Shown: positions 1-7,892, counted from the stretch's first letter. The stretch is 17,133 bases of DNA from CAJWBT01 sp964401855 (GCA_964401855.1 CAYOAF010000004.1:1-17133), one strand, 5' to 3'. Notes: generated by a model from the letters alone, not told the origin. Numbers and translations: made by a program.

Positions 1-1
1 G

Positions 2-1135
2 GGCAGCTACACCACGCCGATACAGGTGGACCCATTCTCCGTCTCCGCGGAGGAGAAGCTTCGGCTACTGCTGGAGGCGGACCGGGGAATGGCCTCGGTC
101 CGGAGAATCAGGGTCCGGCAGGGCAGCCTCATCTTCATCAAGCAGCAGAAGACCTTCGCCAACACCGAGGGCGCCCACGTGCGGCAGACGATCTACGAGT
201 CGGGCGGCGGCGTCCAAGCCACGGCCGTGGGCCAGGGTGAAATCCAGCGCCGCTCCTATCCCCAGTCCCAGAGACGCCATCAGGGCTGTGCCGGGTGGGA
301 GTTCATCACCCGGATGGACCTGGCCGGGAATGCCGAGAGGACTGCCAGCGAGGCGGTGGCTCTGCTCAGCGCCGATCCCTGTCCCAGCGACCTCACGGCC
401 ACCGTCATCATCGGCGGCTCCCAACTGGCCCTCCAGGTCCACGAGTCGTGTGGCCACGCCATCGAGCTGGACCGGGTGATGGGCGCCGAGGCGGCCTTCG
501 CCGGGACCTCGTTCTTGACCACCGACAAGCTGGGGGACTTCCAGTACGGCTCCGAGCACGTCAACATCACCGCCGACAGCGTGCGCCTGCCTGGCCTGGG
601 CACCTTCGGCTGGGACGATGAAGGCGTGCCGGCCCAGTCAACGCCCATCGTCGAGAACGGCAGATTTCTCGGATACCTGATGTCCCGGGAGACGGCGTCC
701 GTGCTCGGTCTGGCCTCCAACGGGTGCATGCGGGCCTCGTCCTGGGACCGCATCCCTCTGATCCGCATGACCAACGTCAGCCTGGAACCCGGCCCCTGGG
801 AGCTGGAGGACTTGATCGCGGATACCGAGGAGGGATTCTACATGGAGTGCAACCGCTCCTGGTCCATCGACGACAAGCGGTACAACTTCCAGTTCGGCAC
901 GGAGCTGGGCTACGAGATCAAAAAGGGCAAGCTGGGGCGACTGCTCCGCAACTGCACCTACACCGGGATCACCCCCCAGTTCTGGAAATCTTGCGACGCC
1001 GTGTGCAACGAGAACCACTGGGAGATGTGGGGCACCCCCCAGTGCAGCAAGGGCCAGCCCGGACAGATCGCCCACACCGGACACGGCGCCGCCCCGGCCC
1101 GGTTCCGGGGTGTGAGAATAGGGGTGCTGAAGTGA
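2..1135 (+). CDS. tldD: TldD family zinc metalloprotease, 5' truncated by window edge
   Basis: The reading frame is open from base 2, so the gene begins before the window; the GTG at 26 is only an internal codon. TldD is the catalytic subunit of the TldD/TldE protease, which removes leader peptides from modified peptides and degrades unfolded peptides. Seen: the HExxxH zinc motif reads HESCGH at residues 139-144 counted from the GTG at 26, followed by the family block HAIELDRVMG. A C-terminal GTPQCSKGQPGQ segment carries the Cys (about residue 340) that is the likely third zinc ligand, by analogy with characterised TldD. The N-terminal part (AVGQGEIQRRSYP) also matches the family and shows no frame break. 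The stop TGA at 1133-1135 overlaps the ATG of the next gene by one base, indicating translational coupling with tldE. About 370 residues are visible of a usual 460-480. Confidence 0.93.
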   Translation, partial: GSYTTPIQVDPFSVSAEEKLRLLLEADRGMASVRRIRVRQGSLIFIKQQKTFANTEGAHVRQTIYESGGGVQATAVGQGEIQRRSYPQSQRRHQGCAGWEFITRMDLAGNAERTASEAVALLSADPCPSDLTATVIIGGSQLALQVHESCGHAIELDRVMGAEAAFAGTSFLTTDKLGDFQYGSEHVNITADSVRLPGLGTFGWDDEGVPAQSTPIVENGRFLGYLMSRETASVLGLASNGCMRASSWDRIPLIRMTNVSLEPGPWELEDLIADTEEGFYMECNRSWSIDDKRYNFQFGTELGYEIKKGKLGRLLRNCTYTGITPQFWKSCDAVCNENHWEMWGTPQCSKGQPGQIAHTGHGAAPARFRGVRIGVLK

Positions 1136-2463
1136 TGGGCCGCGAGGAATGCGAGGCCATCCTCGGCCAGGCGTTGAGTCTTACGACGGCCCAAGAGGCC
1201 GATTTTTTTCTCAGCGTACAGGAACTGGCGCTGACCCGCTTTGCCGACAACGCCATCCACCAGAACGTGTCCCACGCCGGCGCTCAGCTTCACATCCGGG
1301 CCGTGATGGGCCGTCGTCTGGGGCGGGCAGTCACCAACGACTTCAGCGCGGAAGGGATCAGGAAGGCTGTGGAGCGGGCGCGTCTCAACGCGGAGCTCAT
1401 GCCGGAAGACCCAGACTTTCACGGCCTGCCCGCTCCCGCGCCGCCCTCGGTGGTGCCGTCGTACGACGAGGCTACTGCCCAATTCACTCCCGAGGACCGG
1501 GCGGAGATGGTTGGGACGGTCTGCCGCCAAGCCCTGGCCCAGGGGTTGAACGCTTCCGGGGCCTGCCGCACTGGCGTCCAGCAAATCGCGGTGTTGAGCA
1601 CCCGTGGGGTCCAAGCCTATCATGCCGCGACCTTCGCCGGGTTGCTCATCACCGCCATGAGCGACACCTCGTCAGGGTGGGCCAAAGGCGGCTCCTGGCG
1701 AGTCGCGGATATGGACGTGGGGTCGCTGGCCGAAGAAGCCACCGGCAAAGCTCTCAGAGGGCGCAACCCCCGGCCCGTTGAGGCCGACCAATACCCGGTC
1801 GTTCTGGACCACTACGCCGTGGACGATATCCTGGAAGCACTGAGTTTCTATGGAATGGGCGCCCAGGCAGTCCAGGAGGGGCGGAGCTGGATGGCCGGCC
1901 TCGCTGGAGAGCGGGCCATGAGCCCCCAGGTCTCCATCTGGGATGACGGCGTGGACCTCGAAGGCTGGCCGGCGCCCTTCGACGCCGAAGGCGTGCCCCG
2001 GCAGCGGGCGGACATCGTGTCCAATGGTGTGATCGGGGCGCCTGTCCACAATTCCTACACTGCCGGGAAGGAGGGCATAGCCTCCACGGGCCACCAGGCA
2101 CATTTCACCGGTGGGCCCATGGCCCGTAACCTGTTCATGAAATGCGGTGACGCCGGGGTGGAGGATATGATAGCCTCCACCCGCCGGGGGTTGTTCATCA
2201 CCCGCTTCCACTATACCCGGCTGGCCCATGGTAAGGGATGCGTGATGACCGGTATGACCCGCGACGGCACATTCCTGATCGAAAACGGCCGGATCAGCCA
2301 TCCGGTTAAGGACTTGCGGTTCACCCAGTCCTACGTAGCGGCCCTGGCCGGAGTCGAAGCCGCCGGCCGACGGTCCAAGCTGGTGTTGAACGAGGTGGGC
2401 TTCGCCACCAAGATACCCGCTTTGAAGCTGTCCGGCTTCAACTTCACTGGCGTAACGTCATAG
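1135..2463 (+). CDS. tldE: TldE/PmbA family protein, partner of TldD
   Basis: This 442-residue protein is the non-catalytic homologue that pairs with TldD. It has the family fold but no HExxxH motif, as expected of TldE/PmbA. Recognisable segments are the N-terminal tract ALTRFADNAIHQN, a central VVLDHYAVDDILEALSF block, and the C-terminal GHQAHFTGGPMARNLFM and KDLRFTQSY segments. The start ATG at 1135 overlaps the tldD stop as ATGA, so the pair is one transcription unit with coupled translation. The frame stays open upstream to 724, but that extension lies inside tldD in another frame and is rejected. Length is normal for the family. In other bacteria the pair acts on modified peptides such as microcins or on antitoxins; no such substrate gene is visible here. 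Confidence 0.9.
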   Translation: MGREECEAILGQALSLTTAQEADFFLSVQELALTRFADNAIHQNVSHAGAQLHIRAVMGRRLGRAVTNDFSAEGIRKAVERARLNAELMPEDPDFHGLPAPAPPSVVPSYDEATAQFTPEDRAEMVGTVCRQALAQGLNASGACRTGVQQIAVLSTRGVQAYHAATFAGLLITAMSDTSSGWAKGGSWRVADMDVGSLAEEATGKALRGRNPRPVEADQYPVVLDHYAVDDILEALSFYGMGAQAVQEGRSWMAGLAGERAMSPQVSIWDDGVDLEGWPAPFDAEGVPRQRADIVSNGVIGAPVHNSYTAGKEGIASTGHQAHFTGGPMARNLFMKCGDAGVEDMIASTRRGLFITRFHYTRLAHGKGCVMTGMTRDGTFLIENGRISHPVKDLRFTQSYVAALAGVEAAGRRSKLVLNEVGFATKIPALKLSGFNFTGVTS

Positions 2464-2466
2464 ACA

Positions 2467-2492
2467 CCCGGAAAGGTTTCGGGCGGTCCGCC
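2467..2492 (+). terminator. weak tandem hairpins after tldE
   Basis: Four bases past the tldE stop an imperfect hairpin forms from CCCGGAA and TTTCGGG (2467-2483, one G-T pair). It runs into a second short stem GGCG/CGCC (2482-2492) followed by GTTTCCC. The T tract is poor, so termination is only possible. The rest of the 2464-2665 gap shows no clear promoter or ORF. Confidence 0.3.
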
Positions 2493-2665
2493 GTTTCCCG
2501 GCCGGCTTCCCTTCGCCATACTTCTTGAGATTGGGGTTGGCGGGGTTTACTCCGGTTCGTCATTTCGACAGCCCGGGAGCTTGCCCATGGCCTGCGATGG
2601 CTGCCGCTTGGATTTCATAAACAGGCTATGCCGGCGGACTGCCCGCAACCGAGAGTTGAGCAGGC

Positions 2666-4000
2666 ATGGGCGATAGGATGGCGGCTCAAACGGGCGCCAA
2701 ACCGCGGCGGAGAATTTTCTACGGCTGGTGGATTGTGGTCGCCGGCGCGGTCCTCAATGCCCTGGCCGGAGGCACCTATTGGAACGGCTTCTCCGTATAC
2801 TTCCTTCCGGTGACCCGCGACCTGGGCCTGAGCCGGACGGCCACCTCATTCGCCTACGGCATGGCTCGTCTGGAAGGCGGATTCGAGGGACCCGCGGCTG
2901 GGTATCTGGTGGACCGGCTGGGTCCCCGGATCATCATCGCCTTCGGCGGAGTGCTGGCCGGCGCTGGGTTCATGCTGCTGGCCTTGACTCACAGCTTCAC
3001 CATGTTCCTGGTGGTGTACTTGGGCCTCCTTTCCATGGGCATGAACGGGGGGTTCAACCACGGCGTCATGGCGGCGGTCAATCAGTGGTTCATCCGCCGC
3101 AAGGGCATGGCTATGTCCATAGTCTCCTTGGGCCAGTCTGTCGGCGGCGCTGTTATTACCCCGGCAGTGGCCTTTATCGTGCTGACTATGGGCTGGAGAA
3201 GCGCCGCCGTCATATCGGGCCTGGCCATACTGTTCGTGGTGGTCCCCCTGTCTCTCGTAGTGCGCCGCTCCCCGGAGAGCGTTGGCCTGCTGCCCGATGG
3301 AGACCAGGCGCTGGCCGTCACCGGTGGGGGTCTCTCAACTACGAAACCGTTGCGGTTCAGCCGCCACATTACGACGGTGGATTTCACCGCGAGGGAGGCG
3401 TTCAAGACACGGACCTACTGGATGCTGGCCATGGCCATGGGCCTGCGAATCGCGGCCCACGGCGGGGTGTTCGTGCACCTGGTGCCCCTGATGGTGTGGA
3501 AGGGACAATCCGAGGCTACCGGGGCCTTTATGGTGGCCTTCGTATCCATGAGTTCAATCCCTCTCCGGATCCTTCTCGGCTGGGCCGGCGACAAGTGGGC
3601 CAAACAGAAAGTGGTGGGCATCACCATGATTATGTCGGCAACCAGCCTGGTGATTCTCCTGATCAGCGGAGGGGCCCTCTGGCAGCTGCTGTTCTTCGCC
3701 GCATTTTTCTCCTTCGCCGAGGGTGTTACCGGCATGTCCTGGTCTCTGGTGGGGGATTTCTTCGGCCGCACCAGCTTTGCCACCCTCAGGGGTGGGATCA
3801 CCTTGGTATACAGCCTCCTATCCACGCTTACCCCGGTGTTCGCGGGCTGGGTGTTCGATACCACCGGCAGCTACTACTACGCCCTCATCCCCATCGTAGG
3901 AATATATTTGACGTCGGCTCTCCTGTTCTGGAACCTCCCCAAGGCCAAGCTCCCGAGCCGGGCGGCGGCCTCCACAACCGGAGACGCCTCGGCCGGTTAA
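2666..4000 (+). CDS. Major facilitator superfamily transporter (OFA/MCT-like)
   Basis: A 444-residue integral membrane carrier with about twelve hydrophobic segments, the usual MFS length. The N-terminus FYGWWIVVAGAVLNAL is the typical first helix of the oxalate/formate antiporter and monocarboxylate-porter-like branch. MFS motif A is present between helices 2 and 3 as GYLVDRLGPR (residues 79-88), and a related loop GWAGDKWAKQK lies between helices 8 and 9. A central cytoplasmic loop (about residues 200-245) separates two six-helix halves. Two starts are possible, ATG 2666 and ATG 2678; neither has a strong Shine-Dalgarno sequence, and the longer is used. Substrate cannot be read from sequence; a small organic acid is the family-based guess. 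It stands alone, 202 bp after tldE and 133 bp before the next gene. A partial carrier with a similar first helix begins at 16827. Confidence 0.9.
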   Translation: MGDRMAAQTGAKPRRRIFYGWWIVVAGAVLNALAGGTYWNGFSVYFLPVTRDLGLSRTATSFAYGMARLEGGFEGPAAGYLVDRLGPRIIIAFGGVLAGAGFMLLALTHSFTMFLVVYLGLLSMGMNGGFNHGVMAAVNQWFIRRKGMAMSIVSLGQSVGGAVITPAVAFIVLTMGWRSAAVISGLAILFVVVPLSLVVRRSPESVGLLPDGDQALAVTGGGLSTTKPLRFSRHITTVDFTAREAFKTRTYWMLAMAMGLRIAAHGGVFVHLVPLMVWKGQSEATGAFMVAFVSMSSIPLRILLGWAGDKWAKQKVVGITMIMSATSLVILLISGGALWQLLFFAAFFSFAEGVTGMSWSLVGDFFGRTSFATLRGGITLVYSLLSTLTPVFAGWVFDTTGSYYYALIPIVGIYLTSALLFWNLPKAKLPSRAAASTTGDASAG

Positions 4001-4133
4001 GCGCCTATCCAACAGCCGTCCGCCGTGGCGACAGAACCAGGACCGCATTCTCAGCGAACTGTGCGCTCTCCGCTGTCTTGAAGTAGTTGGACGCCACAGC
4101 GCTTTCGGCGCAATAACGGAGGGGACGAAGGTC

Positions 4134-4895
4134 ATGAAACGGGCGCTTATCATCCGCCATGCGGCACCGGAGTCGCTGGCCGCCAACTATCGGCAGGTGC
4201 TGGAGAAGCAGGGGTTCAAGCTGGAAGCGCTGAACGTCTTCGAGTCAGCCCCGGCCTACGGCCGGTTCTCGCCGCCGGACCCGGCCGAAATCAGCCTGAT
4301 AGTGGTGTTGGGCGGGCCACTGTCCGCCAACGACGACTATCCCGCCCTCCAACATGAACGGGCCTACCTCAAGAAGGCGATGGACCAGGGTATACCGGTG
4401 CTCGGGGTATGCTTGGGCGCCCAGCTGATGGCCAGGTCCCTGGGCGGCGCGGTGCAGCCCACCGGCGGCTACCAGTTCGGCCTGCGCCGGATTTCCGTCA
4501 CCGCCGAAGGAGACGGGGACCCTGTGTTCGGCAAGATTGCGGTTCCCCTGGTCCCAACGCTGCACGGCGACTGCTTCACCATTCCCCCCGGCGCGGTCAA
4601 GCTGGCCGAGGGCTTCATGCTATGCCGGGACGGCAGCTACCGGCGCATCAACATGGCGTTCCGCTACGGCACATCTTACGGGTTCCAGTTTGAACCGCAG
4701 CTAACCCTGGAAGAGCTTCGGGTATGGGACCGGGAGCTGGGCGACGACTACACACTGATGGGGGACCGGTTCGACCCCGGCGAGGAAGCGGCCAGGAACC
4801 TCAGGGAGTTCGCCAGGTTCGCTCCCTTCCACGAGGCGCAGATGCGGGAGATGCTGCTGGCGTTCTTACGCAACGCCGCGCTGGAGAATGTTTAG
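4134..4895 (+). CDS. Class I glutamine amidotransferase-like protein with altered catalytic triad
   Basis: A 253-residue protein of the class I glutamine amidotransferase fold (GMP-synthase-like stand-alone GATases). Seen: the oxyanion strand VVLGGPLSANDD (residues 58-69), and the nucleophile elbow GVCLGAQ with Cys93. The LHGDCF segment (His144) sits where the family has its HxD tract. At the position of the usual FHPE motif, which supplies the triad His and Glu, this protein reads FEPQ (186-189). The Cys is kept but the His and Glu are replaced by Glu and Gln, so ordinary glutaminase activity is doubtful. An extra C-terminal stretch (190-253) is rich in charged helices. The start has a good Shine-Dalgarno sequence, GGAGGGG at 4118-4124, nine bases before ATG. 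It could be a pseudoenzyme or use another substrate. Confidence 0.8.
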   Translation: MKRALIIRHAAPESLAANYRQVLEKQGFKLEALNVFESAPAYGRFSPPDPAEISLIVVLGGPLSANDDYPALQHERAYLKKAMDQGIPVLGVCLGAQLMARSLGGAVQPTGGYQFGLRRISVTAEGDGDPVFGKIAVPLVPTLHGDCFTIPPGAVKLAEGFMLCRDGSYRRINMAFRYGTSYGFQFEPQLTLEELRVWDRELGDDYTLMGDRFDPGEEAARNLREFARFAPFHEAQMREMLLAFLRNAALENV

Positions 4896-5050
4896 GGCAG
4901 CGCAATCACGAAGAGGTGCTAGTTGGGGGAGCGCCGGAGGGGCCGTAGGTTGCGACGTAGGGGGGGCTAGCTCCGTCTTGATTGTGGAGCATCCTACGGC
5001 CAACAATGCGGCCAGAGAGCAGTGGCAATAACCAACATTTTGTGTTTCAT
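4866..5050 (-). pseudogene. possible frameshifted lipoprotein N-terminus
   Basis: On the minus strand an ATG at 5050 begins MKHKMLVIATA, a plausible signal-peptide n- and h-region. A neighbouring frame continues the hydrophobic core as LAALLAVGCS, ending in a lipobox-like VGC, then a Pro/Thr-rich linker (LAPPTSQPTAPP) down to a stop at 4866. One frameshift near 5015-5020 would join them into a lipoprotein start. No Shine-Dalgarno sequence is seen, and the 3' end overlaps the end of the gene on the other strand. It may be a remnant or chance. Confidence 0.22.
4941..5001. repeat. nested inverted repeat in the 4896-5204 gap
   Basis: A perfect 9-bp inverted repeat GGCCGTAGG (4941-4949) / CCTACGGCC (4993-5001) encloses a second stem GCTCC (4970-4974) / GGAGC (4986-4990) with an 11-base loop. 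There is no T tract, so a simple terminator is unlikely on either strand. The rest of 4896-5204 becomes AT-richer (5030-5095) than its surroundings. I see no convincing promoter there for the GNAT gene. Confidence 0.5.
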
Positions 5051-5204
5051 GGACCAATTATCTGTCGTTGAAATCGGTTTGTTTAGCTCCGGTTCAGGCG
5101 TGTTCCGGCCCCCCATTTGCCTTAGAATCAAGGTCAACGAGTGACACGACACCCGTACCTCAATCCAAAGGCAAAGCCCGAGGGCTTTAAAACGGGGGAA
5201 ACAC

Positions 5205-5738
5205 ATGATCCGGCAATGCATGAGCAACGATTTCGGGACGGTCTTCGAGATCATCAACGACTCTGCGCAGGCCTACAAAGGGATCATTCCCGCCGACTGC
5301 TGGAAAGAGCCCTATATGTCCGAGGACGAGCTGCGCCGGGAGATCGAGGAGGGGGTCCAGTTCCTGGGCTTCGAGGAGGAGGAACTGGCCGGCGTCATGG
5401 GAATCCAACACGTCGAGGACGTTACCCTCATCCGGCACGCCTACGTCCGCACGGCCAGGCGGAATCAAGGGATCGGGGACCGGCTGCTGTCCCACTTGAC
5501 CGCCGACGCCGCCCGCCCGGTGTTGATCGGCACATGGGCCGACGCGACGTGGGCCGTCCAGTTCTATGAGAAACGGGGGTTCCGGCTGGTCCCAACCGCG
5601 GAGAAGGACTGGCTGCTGGAGCGTTACTGGTCGGTGCCCCGGCGCCAGATGGACACCTCCGTGGTCCTGGCGGACGAAAGGTGGTTCGAACGAGGCCGGC
5701 CTTCCAGCCAAACTCCCCGGGCGGGCGAATCGCTTTGA
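5205..5738 (+). CDS. GNAT family N-acetyltransferase
   Basis: A 177-residue acetyl-CoA-dependent N-acetyltransferase. The N-terminal helix-turn (AYKGIIPADCW) and the core strand FLGFEEEELAGVMGI are typical. Acetyl-CoA-binding motif A is present as RRNQGIG (residues 85-91) after strand IRHAYVRTA, and the C-terminal AVQFYEKRGFRLV segment is the standard motif B. Start ATG 5205 is preceded by GGGGGAA (5193-5199). The last 15 or so residues after ADERW are low-complexity and may be an extension beyond the ancestral stop. The acceptor substrate cannot be predicted. Confidence 0.88.
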   Translation: MIRQCMSNDFGTVFEIINDSAQAYKGIIPADCWKEPYMSEDELRREIEEGVQFLGFEEEELAGVMGIQHVEDVTLIRHAYVRTARRNQGIGDRLLSHLTADAARPVLIGTWADATWAVQFYEKRGFRLVPTAEKDWLLERYWSVPRRQMDTSVVLADERWFERGRPSSQTPRAGESL

Positions 5739-5744
5739 CACTCC

Positions 5745-5858
5745 GTGGAAGGCGAGCACTCCACCTCCATGCCGGTGATCCTGGGCCACGAGGACGCCAC
5801 CATGAGGGTGCGGGACGGTGTCTCCTTTGAGCAGCTGGCCCTGGCGGATGGGGAATGA
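5745..5858 (+). pseudogene. short orphan ORF or gene remnant after the GNAT gene
   Basis: Just after the GNAT stop, in the same frame, a 37-codon ORF beginning GTG 5745 reads VEGEHSTSMPVILGHEDATM and ends at TGA 5856-5858. Its codon use looks coding (mostly G or C at third positions). There is no Shine-Dalgarno sequence and no match I recognise. It may be the tail of a lost gene or a readthrough extension. Nothing else is visible up to 5948. Confidence 0.25.
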
Positions 5859-5948
5859 GAACCGGGCCGGCCGCCGCCCTGAACCCGGCAAGAGTGGAAC
5901 CGGGGAGCACCGTGGCAAGCTGAGGAGCTTGCAGTATCCTTAGCGCTG

Positions 5949-6344
5949 CTAGCTGGTAGAGAACCGCGAGTGCGAACCCAGTATTTCTCCGATCTTGTCG
6001 GGCAGGTCCACCAGATAGAAGTCTTTGGAAATCAGCCCTACTACCCCCGGCACCGCAAAGTTTTCCCGGCCCTCAGGCCCAACCCCTTCCATCAGCAAGA
6101 TCACCGGAATGTGCCGGGTCGCTTCGTCCGCCAGAAGCTCTTGAAGAACGGATAGGCTGTCCATGTCGGGCATCGCTGCATCCAAGAGGATAACGTCCGG
6201 TAGCTCCGCCCTGGCTTTGGCCACGCCCTCGGTGGCCGAACCTGCCACGAGCACCTCCCAACCGCCTACCACGTCGAGGCTGAAGCGAGCCAATCCCCGG
6301 ATGGCGCTTTCACGATCAACAACCAGAATTCTCATCTTGGCCAT
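5949..6344 (-). CDS. Stand-alone response regulator receiver (CheY-like) protein
   Basis: A single receiver domain of about 131 residues with no output domain. From ATG 6344: the acidic pocket is D10 and E12 (VVDRE). The phosphoacceptor is Asp55 in VILLDAAMPDMD, and the conserved Lys is in LISKDF (Lys107). The Thr/Ser normally ending strand 4 is Met in VILLMEG, which may alter the phosphorylation switch. ATG 6353 gives three more residues, but ATG 6344 has GAGAGAAG at a sensible distance, and ATG 6335 would also preserve the domain. No histidine kinase lies in the window, so the partner is elsewhere. Upstream is a pseudogene region, and no promoter was recognised. Confidence 0.85.
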   Translation of the reverse strand: MAKMRILVVDRESAIRGLARFSLDVVGGWEVLVAGSATEGVAKARAELPDVILLDAAMPDMDSLSVLQELLADEATRHIPVILLMEGVGPEGRENFAVPGVVGLISKDFYLVDLPDKIGEILGSHSRFSTS

Positions 6345-6379
6345 GGCTGGCATCTTCTCTCACAGACGAATCGACCACT

Positions 6380-6628
6380 TCAATCAGCGGGATAGCCGCG
6401 GTGGGAACCTGGTACGCCGTTCAGTGGGTGTCGTAAGCGGACGAAAGAGTGGGATTCACCACCCCGGCGAACGAACCTCCACTCGTCATCTTCCAATGCC
6501 AGGTCACCCTCGCATTTGCCACAACCTCTGAAGCTCCTCAACATCGCATCCACAGCGTTCGCCGGTCCTCGCCAAGTCCAACCCCATGAATAAATTGTGG
6601 ACCACCGCCGCCGCTTTGACATCACCAA
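6380..6628 (-). pseudogene. remnant of a small HTH/zinc-ribbon-like protein
   Basis: Two overlapping minus-strand frames each carry part of what looks like one small protein. One frame (stop at 6504) reads VVHNLFMGLDLARTGERCGC and continues DVEELQRLW, resembling a helix-turn-helix unit. The other (6380-6628, start MVMSKRRR) carries CGKCEGDLALEDDEW, a CxxCxGDL pattern like the first knuckle of a zinc ribbon. The second cysteine pair is absent (FVRRGG follows). Joining them needs at least one frameshift around 6520-6535. Protein identity is a guess; the region may be simply decayed DNA. Confidence 0.35.
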
Positions 6629-6659
6629 AAGGGATGAAAAATGGGCTAGCCCCCAATCG

Positions 6660-6833
6660 GCCCCTGGACCTCAGGACGACCACCCGGACGGAGGGATTCT
6701 CTCTGCTGCGGTCCAGGCGGGTTTTCAGCGCCGCCAGCACCGCCAGGGACAGCGCGTTGCGTCTTCCGGGGTTGTTGAGGGTCAGGATGGCAATACCGTC
6801 GATCAGCTCGTACAGGACCGTTTCTTCGGACCT
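6660..6833 (-). pseudogene. N-terminal fragment of an enoyl-CoA hydratase/isomerase (crotonase)
   Basis: The frame directly after the stop of the 6858-7892 gene reads SEETVLYELIDGIAILTLNN followed by PGRRNALSLAVL, the unmistakable crotonase N-terminus. It continues to VRVVVLRSRG, then crotonase similarity ends before the oxyanion-hole segment. The expected initiator position reads AGG (6831-6833) where ATG would fit, and no ATG, GTG or TTG lies between the upstream stop and that point. The gene is therefore start-less and truncated to about 58 of a usual 260 residues. Confidence 0.65.
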
Positions 6834-6857
6834 GGGTCCGCTCCTCGATGGCCAGGC

Positions 6858-7892
6858 TCAGTTCCTGTCGTAGCGGCCGTAGGTGCGGGCGAAATCGCAG
6901 AAGTGTTGCACCAACTCCTTACTCGCGTCTGGTGGGACCTCGCACCCCGAGGCCAGGATGAAGCCGCTATTGCCGGCGGCGGCGTCCACACAGCGCCGTA
7001 TTTCGGCCTCAATCTCCTGTTCTTTGCCCGGCAGGAAAATATCGGTGGCAACGTTGCCGATGATGACTGCCTTGCCCTCGGCCTCCCGCATCATCTTTTC
7101 CAGGGATGAAGGGGTATCTATACTGACCGACGAACAGCCCGTCTCCACAATGTCTTTCATGATGGGGTCGATATAGCCGCAGACGTGCATCGCGATGCCT
7201 GTCCTGTGCTCTTTGAAGTGGTCCACCAGCTGGGTGTGGTAGGGTTTGATGAATTCCCGGTAGATCTTCGGAGAGATGAGGCTGCACGACGCGGGGGCCT
7301 CCGAGTAGCTCAGTCCCACCCTGACCGCTGAGATCGCGTCTCCGAACCTGGAGGCCAGTTCGGTGGTGAAACGCATCAGCTCGTGAACAAATGAGGGGTC
7401 GTCCACAGTGTCCATGATGAGCCGCTCTGCCCCCCGCATGGTCACCGCGATGGCCCAGGGGCCCACGATGACACTCCCCACCGGGGATTCCTCAATAGCC
7501 TGGCTTACTTTCTGGCAAGCCTCCAGGTAGTAGGGCAGACGGCCGTCCTTGCCGGGGTCCGGAACGCCGAGGCTGCCCAGGTTGCCCTTGTCCTCCAGCA
7601 CGTACTTCTTTATCTGGCACACGGTTTCCTCTGGGAAGACCAGCTCATTGCCGGCTGCCTCGGCTTCCATGTTGAGGTCCGCCATGACCACCACCACGTC
7701 GGGCCGGTAGATCTCGAAAGACCTGATCTGGGCCTGGGCCAGCTTCCCGGCATCAGTCAGGTACTGTCTGATAGTGTAGCCGAACTCCCGGGCGGTGAAG
7801 GCCCCCAGGATGGGGTAGCTGGGCACCCGGTCGGTGAACTCCCTTTTGTATGCGGCCCTCACGTGGTCTCGGCCGGAGTAGGGGCTCATCAT
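6858..7892 (-). CDS. Uroporphyrinogen decarboxylase (URO-D/MtaA/CmuA) family protein
   Basis: A 344-residue TIM-barrel protein of the URO-D superfamily. The zinc motif used by MtaA/CmuA-type corrinoid or coenzyme M methyltransferases is present: HVC (His236, Cys238) and a distal Cys317 in ASGCEVPP. The arginine-rich N-terminal substrate loop of true haem-pathway HemE is missing, so a methyltransferase-like role is more likely than haem synthesis. No corrinoid protein or reductive activator lies nearby. Start: two adjacent ATG codons at 7892 and 7889 follow AAGGAGG (7897-7903); the second has the better spacing, and the longer form is reported. The stop is followed in frame by the crotonase remnant, suggesting a former operon. 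Confidence 0.85.
   Translation of the reverse strand: MMSPYSGRDHVRAAYKREFTDRVPSYPILGAFTAREFGYTIRQYLTDAGKLAQAQIRSFEIYRPDVVVVMADLNMEAEAAGNELVFPEETVCQIKKYVLEDKGNLGSLGVPDPGKDGRLPYYLEACQKVSQAIEESPVGSVIVGPWAIAVTMRGAERLIMDTVDDPSFVHELMRFTTELASRFGDAISAVRVGLSYSEAPASCSLISPKIYREFIKPYHTQLVDHFKEHRTGIAMHVCGYIDPIMKDIVETGCSSVSIDTPSSLEKMMREAEGKAVIIGNVATDIFLPGKEQEIEAEIRRCVDAAAGNSGFILASGCEVPPDASKELVQHFCDFARTYGRYDRN

Noticed and set aside
724..1134. Upstream extension of the tldE frame
   Set aside because: It lies entirely inside tldD in another frame; the ATGA overlap at 1133-1137 and family length fix the start at 1135.
2728..4086. Plus-strand ORF overlapping the MFS gene
   Set aside because: It is Arg/Gly/Pro-rich with no membrane segments; the overlapping frame encodes a complete MFS carrier.
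4994..5257. Minus-strand ORF of 87 codons across the GNAT start
   Set aside because: It overlaps the GNAT N-terminus and Shine-Dalgarno sequence and shows no recognisable protein features.
6858..7892. HemE of haem biosynthesis
   Set aside because: The HxC...C zinc motif and the lack of the HemE N-terminal Arg loop point to the MtaA/CmuA-type branch.
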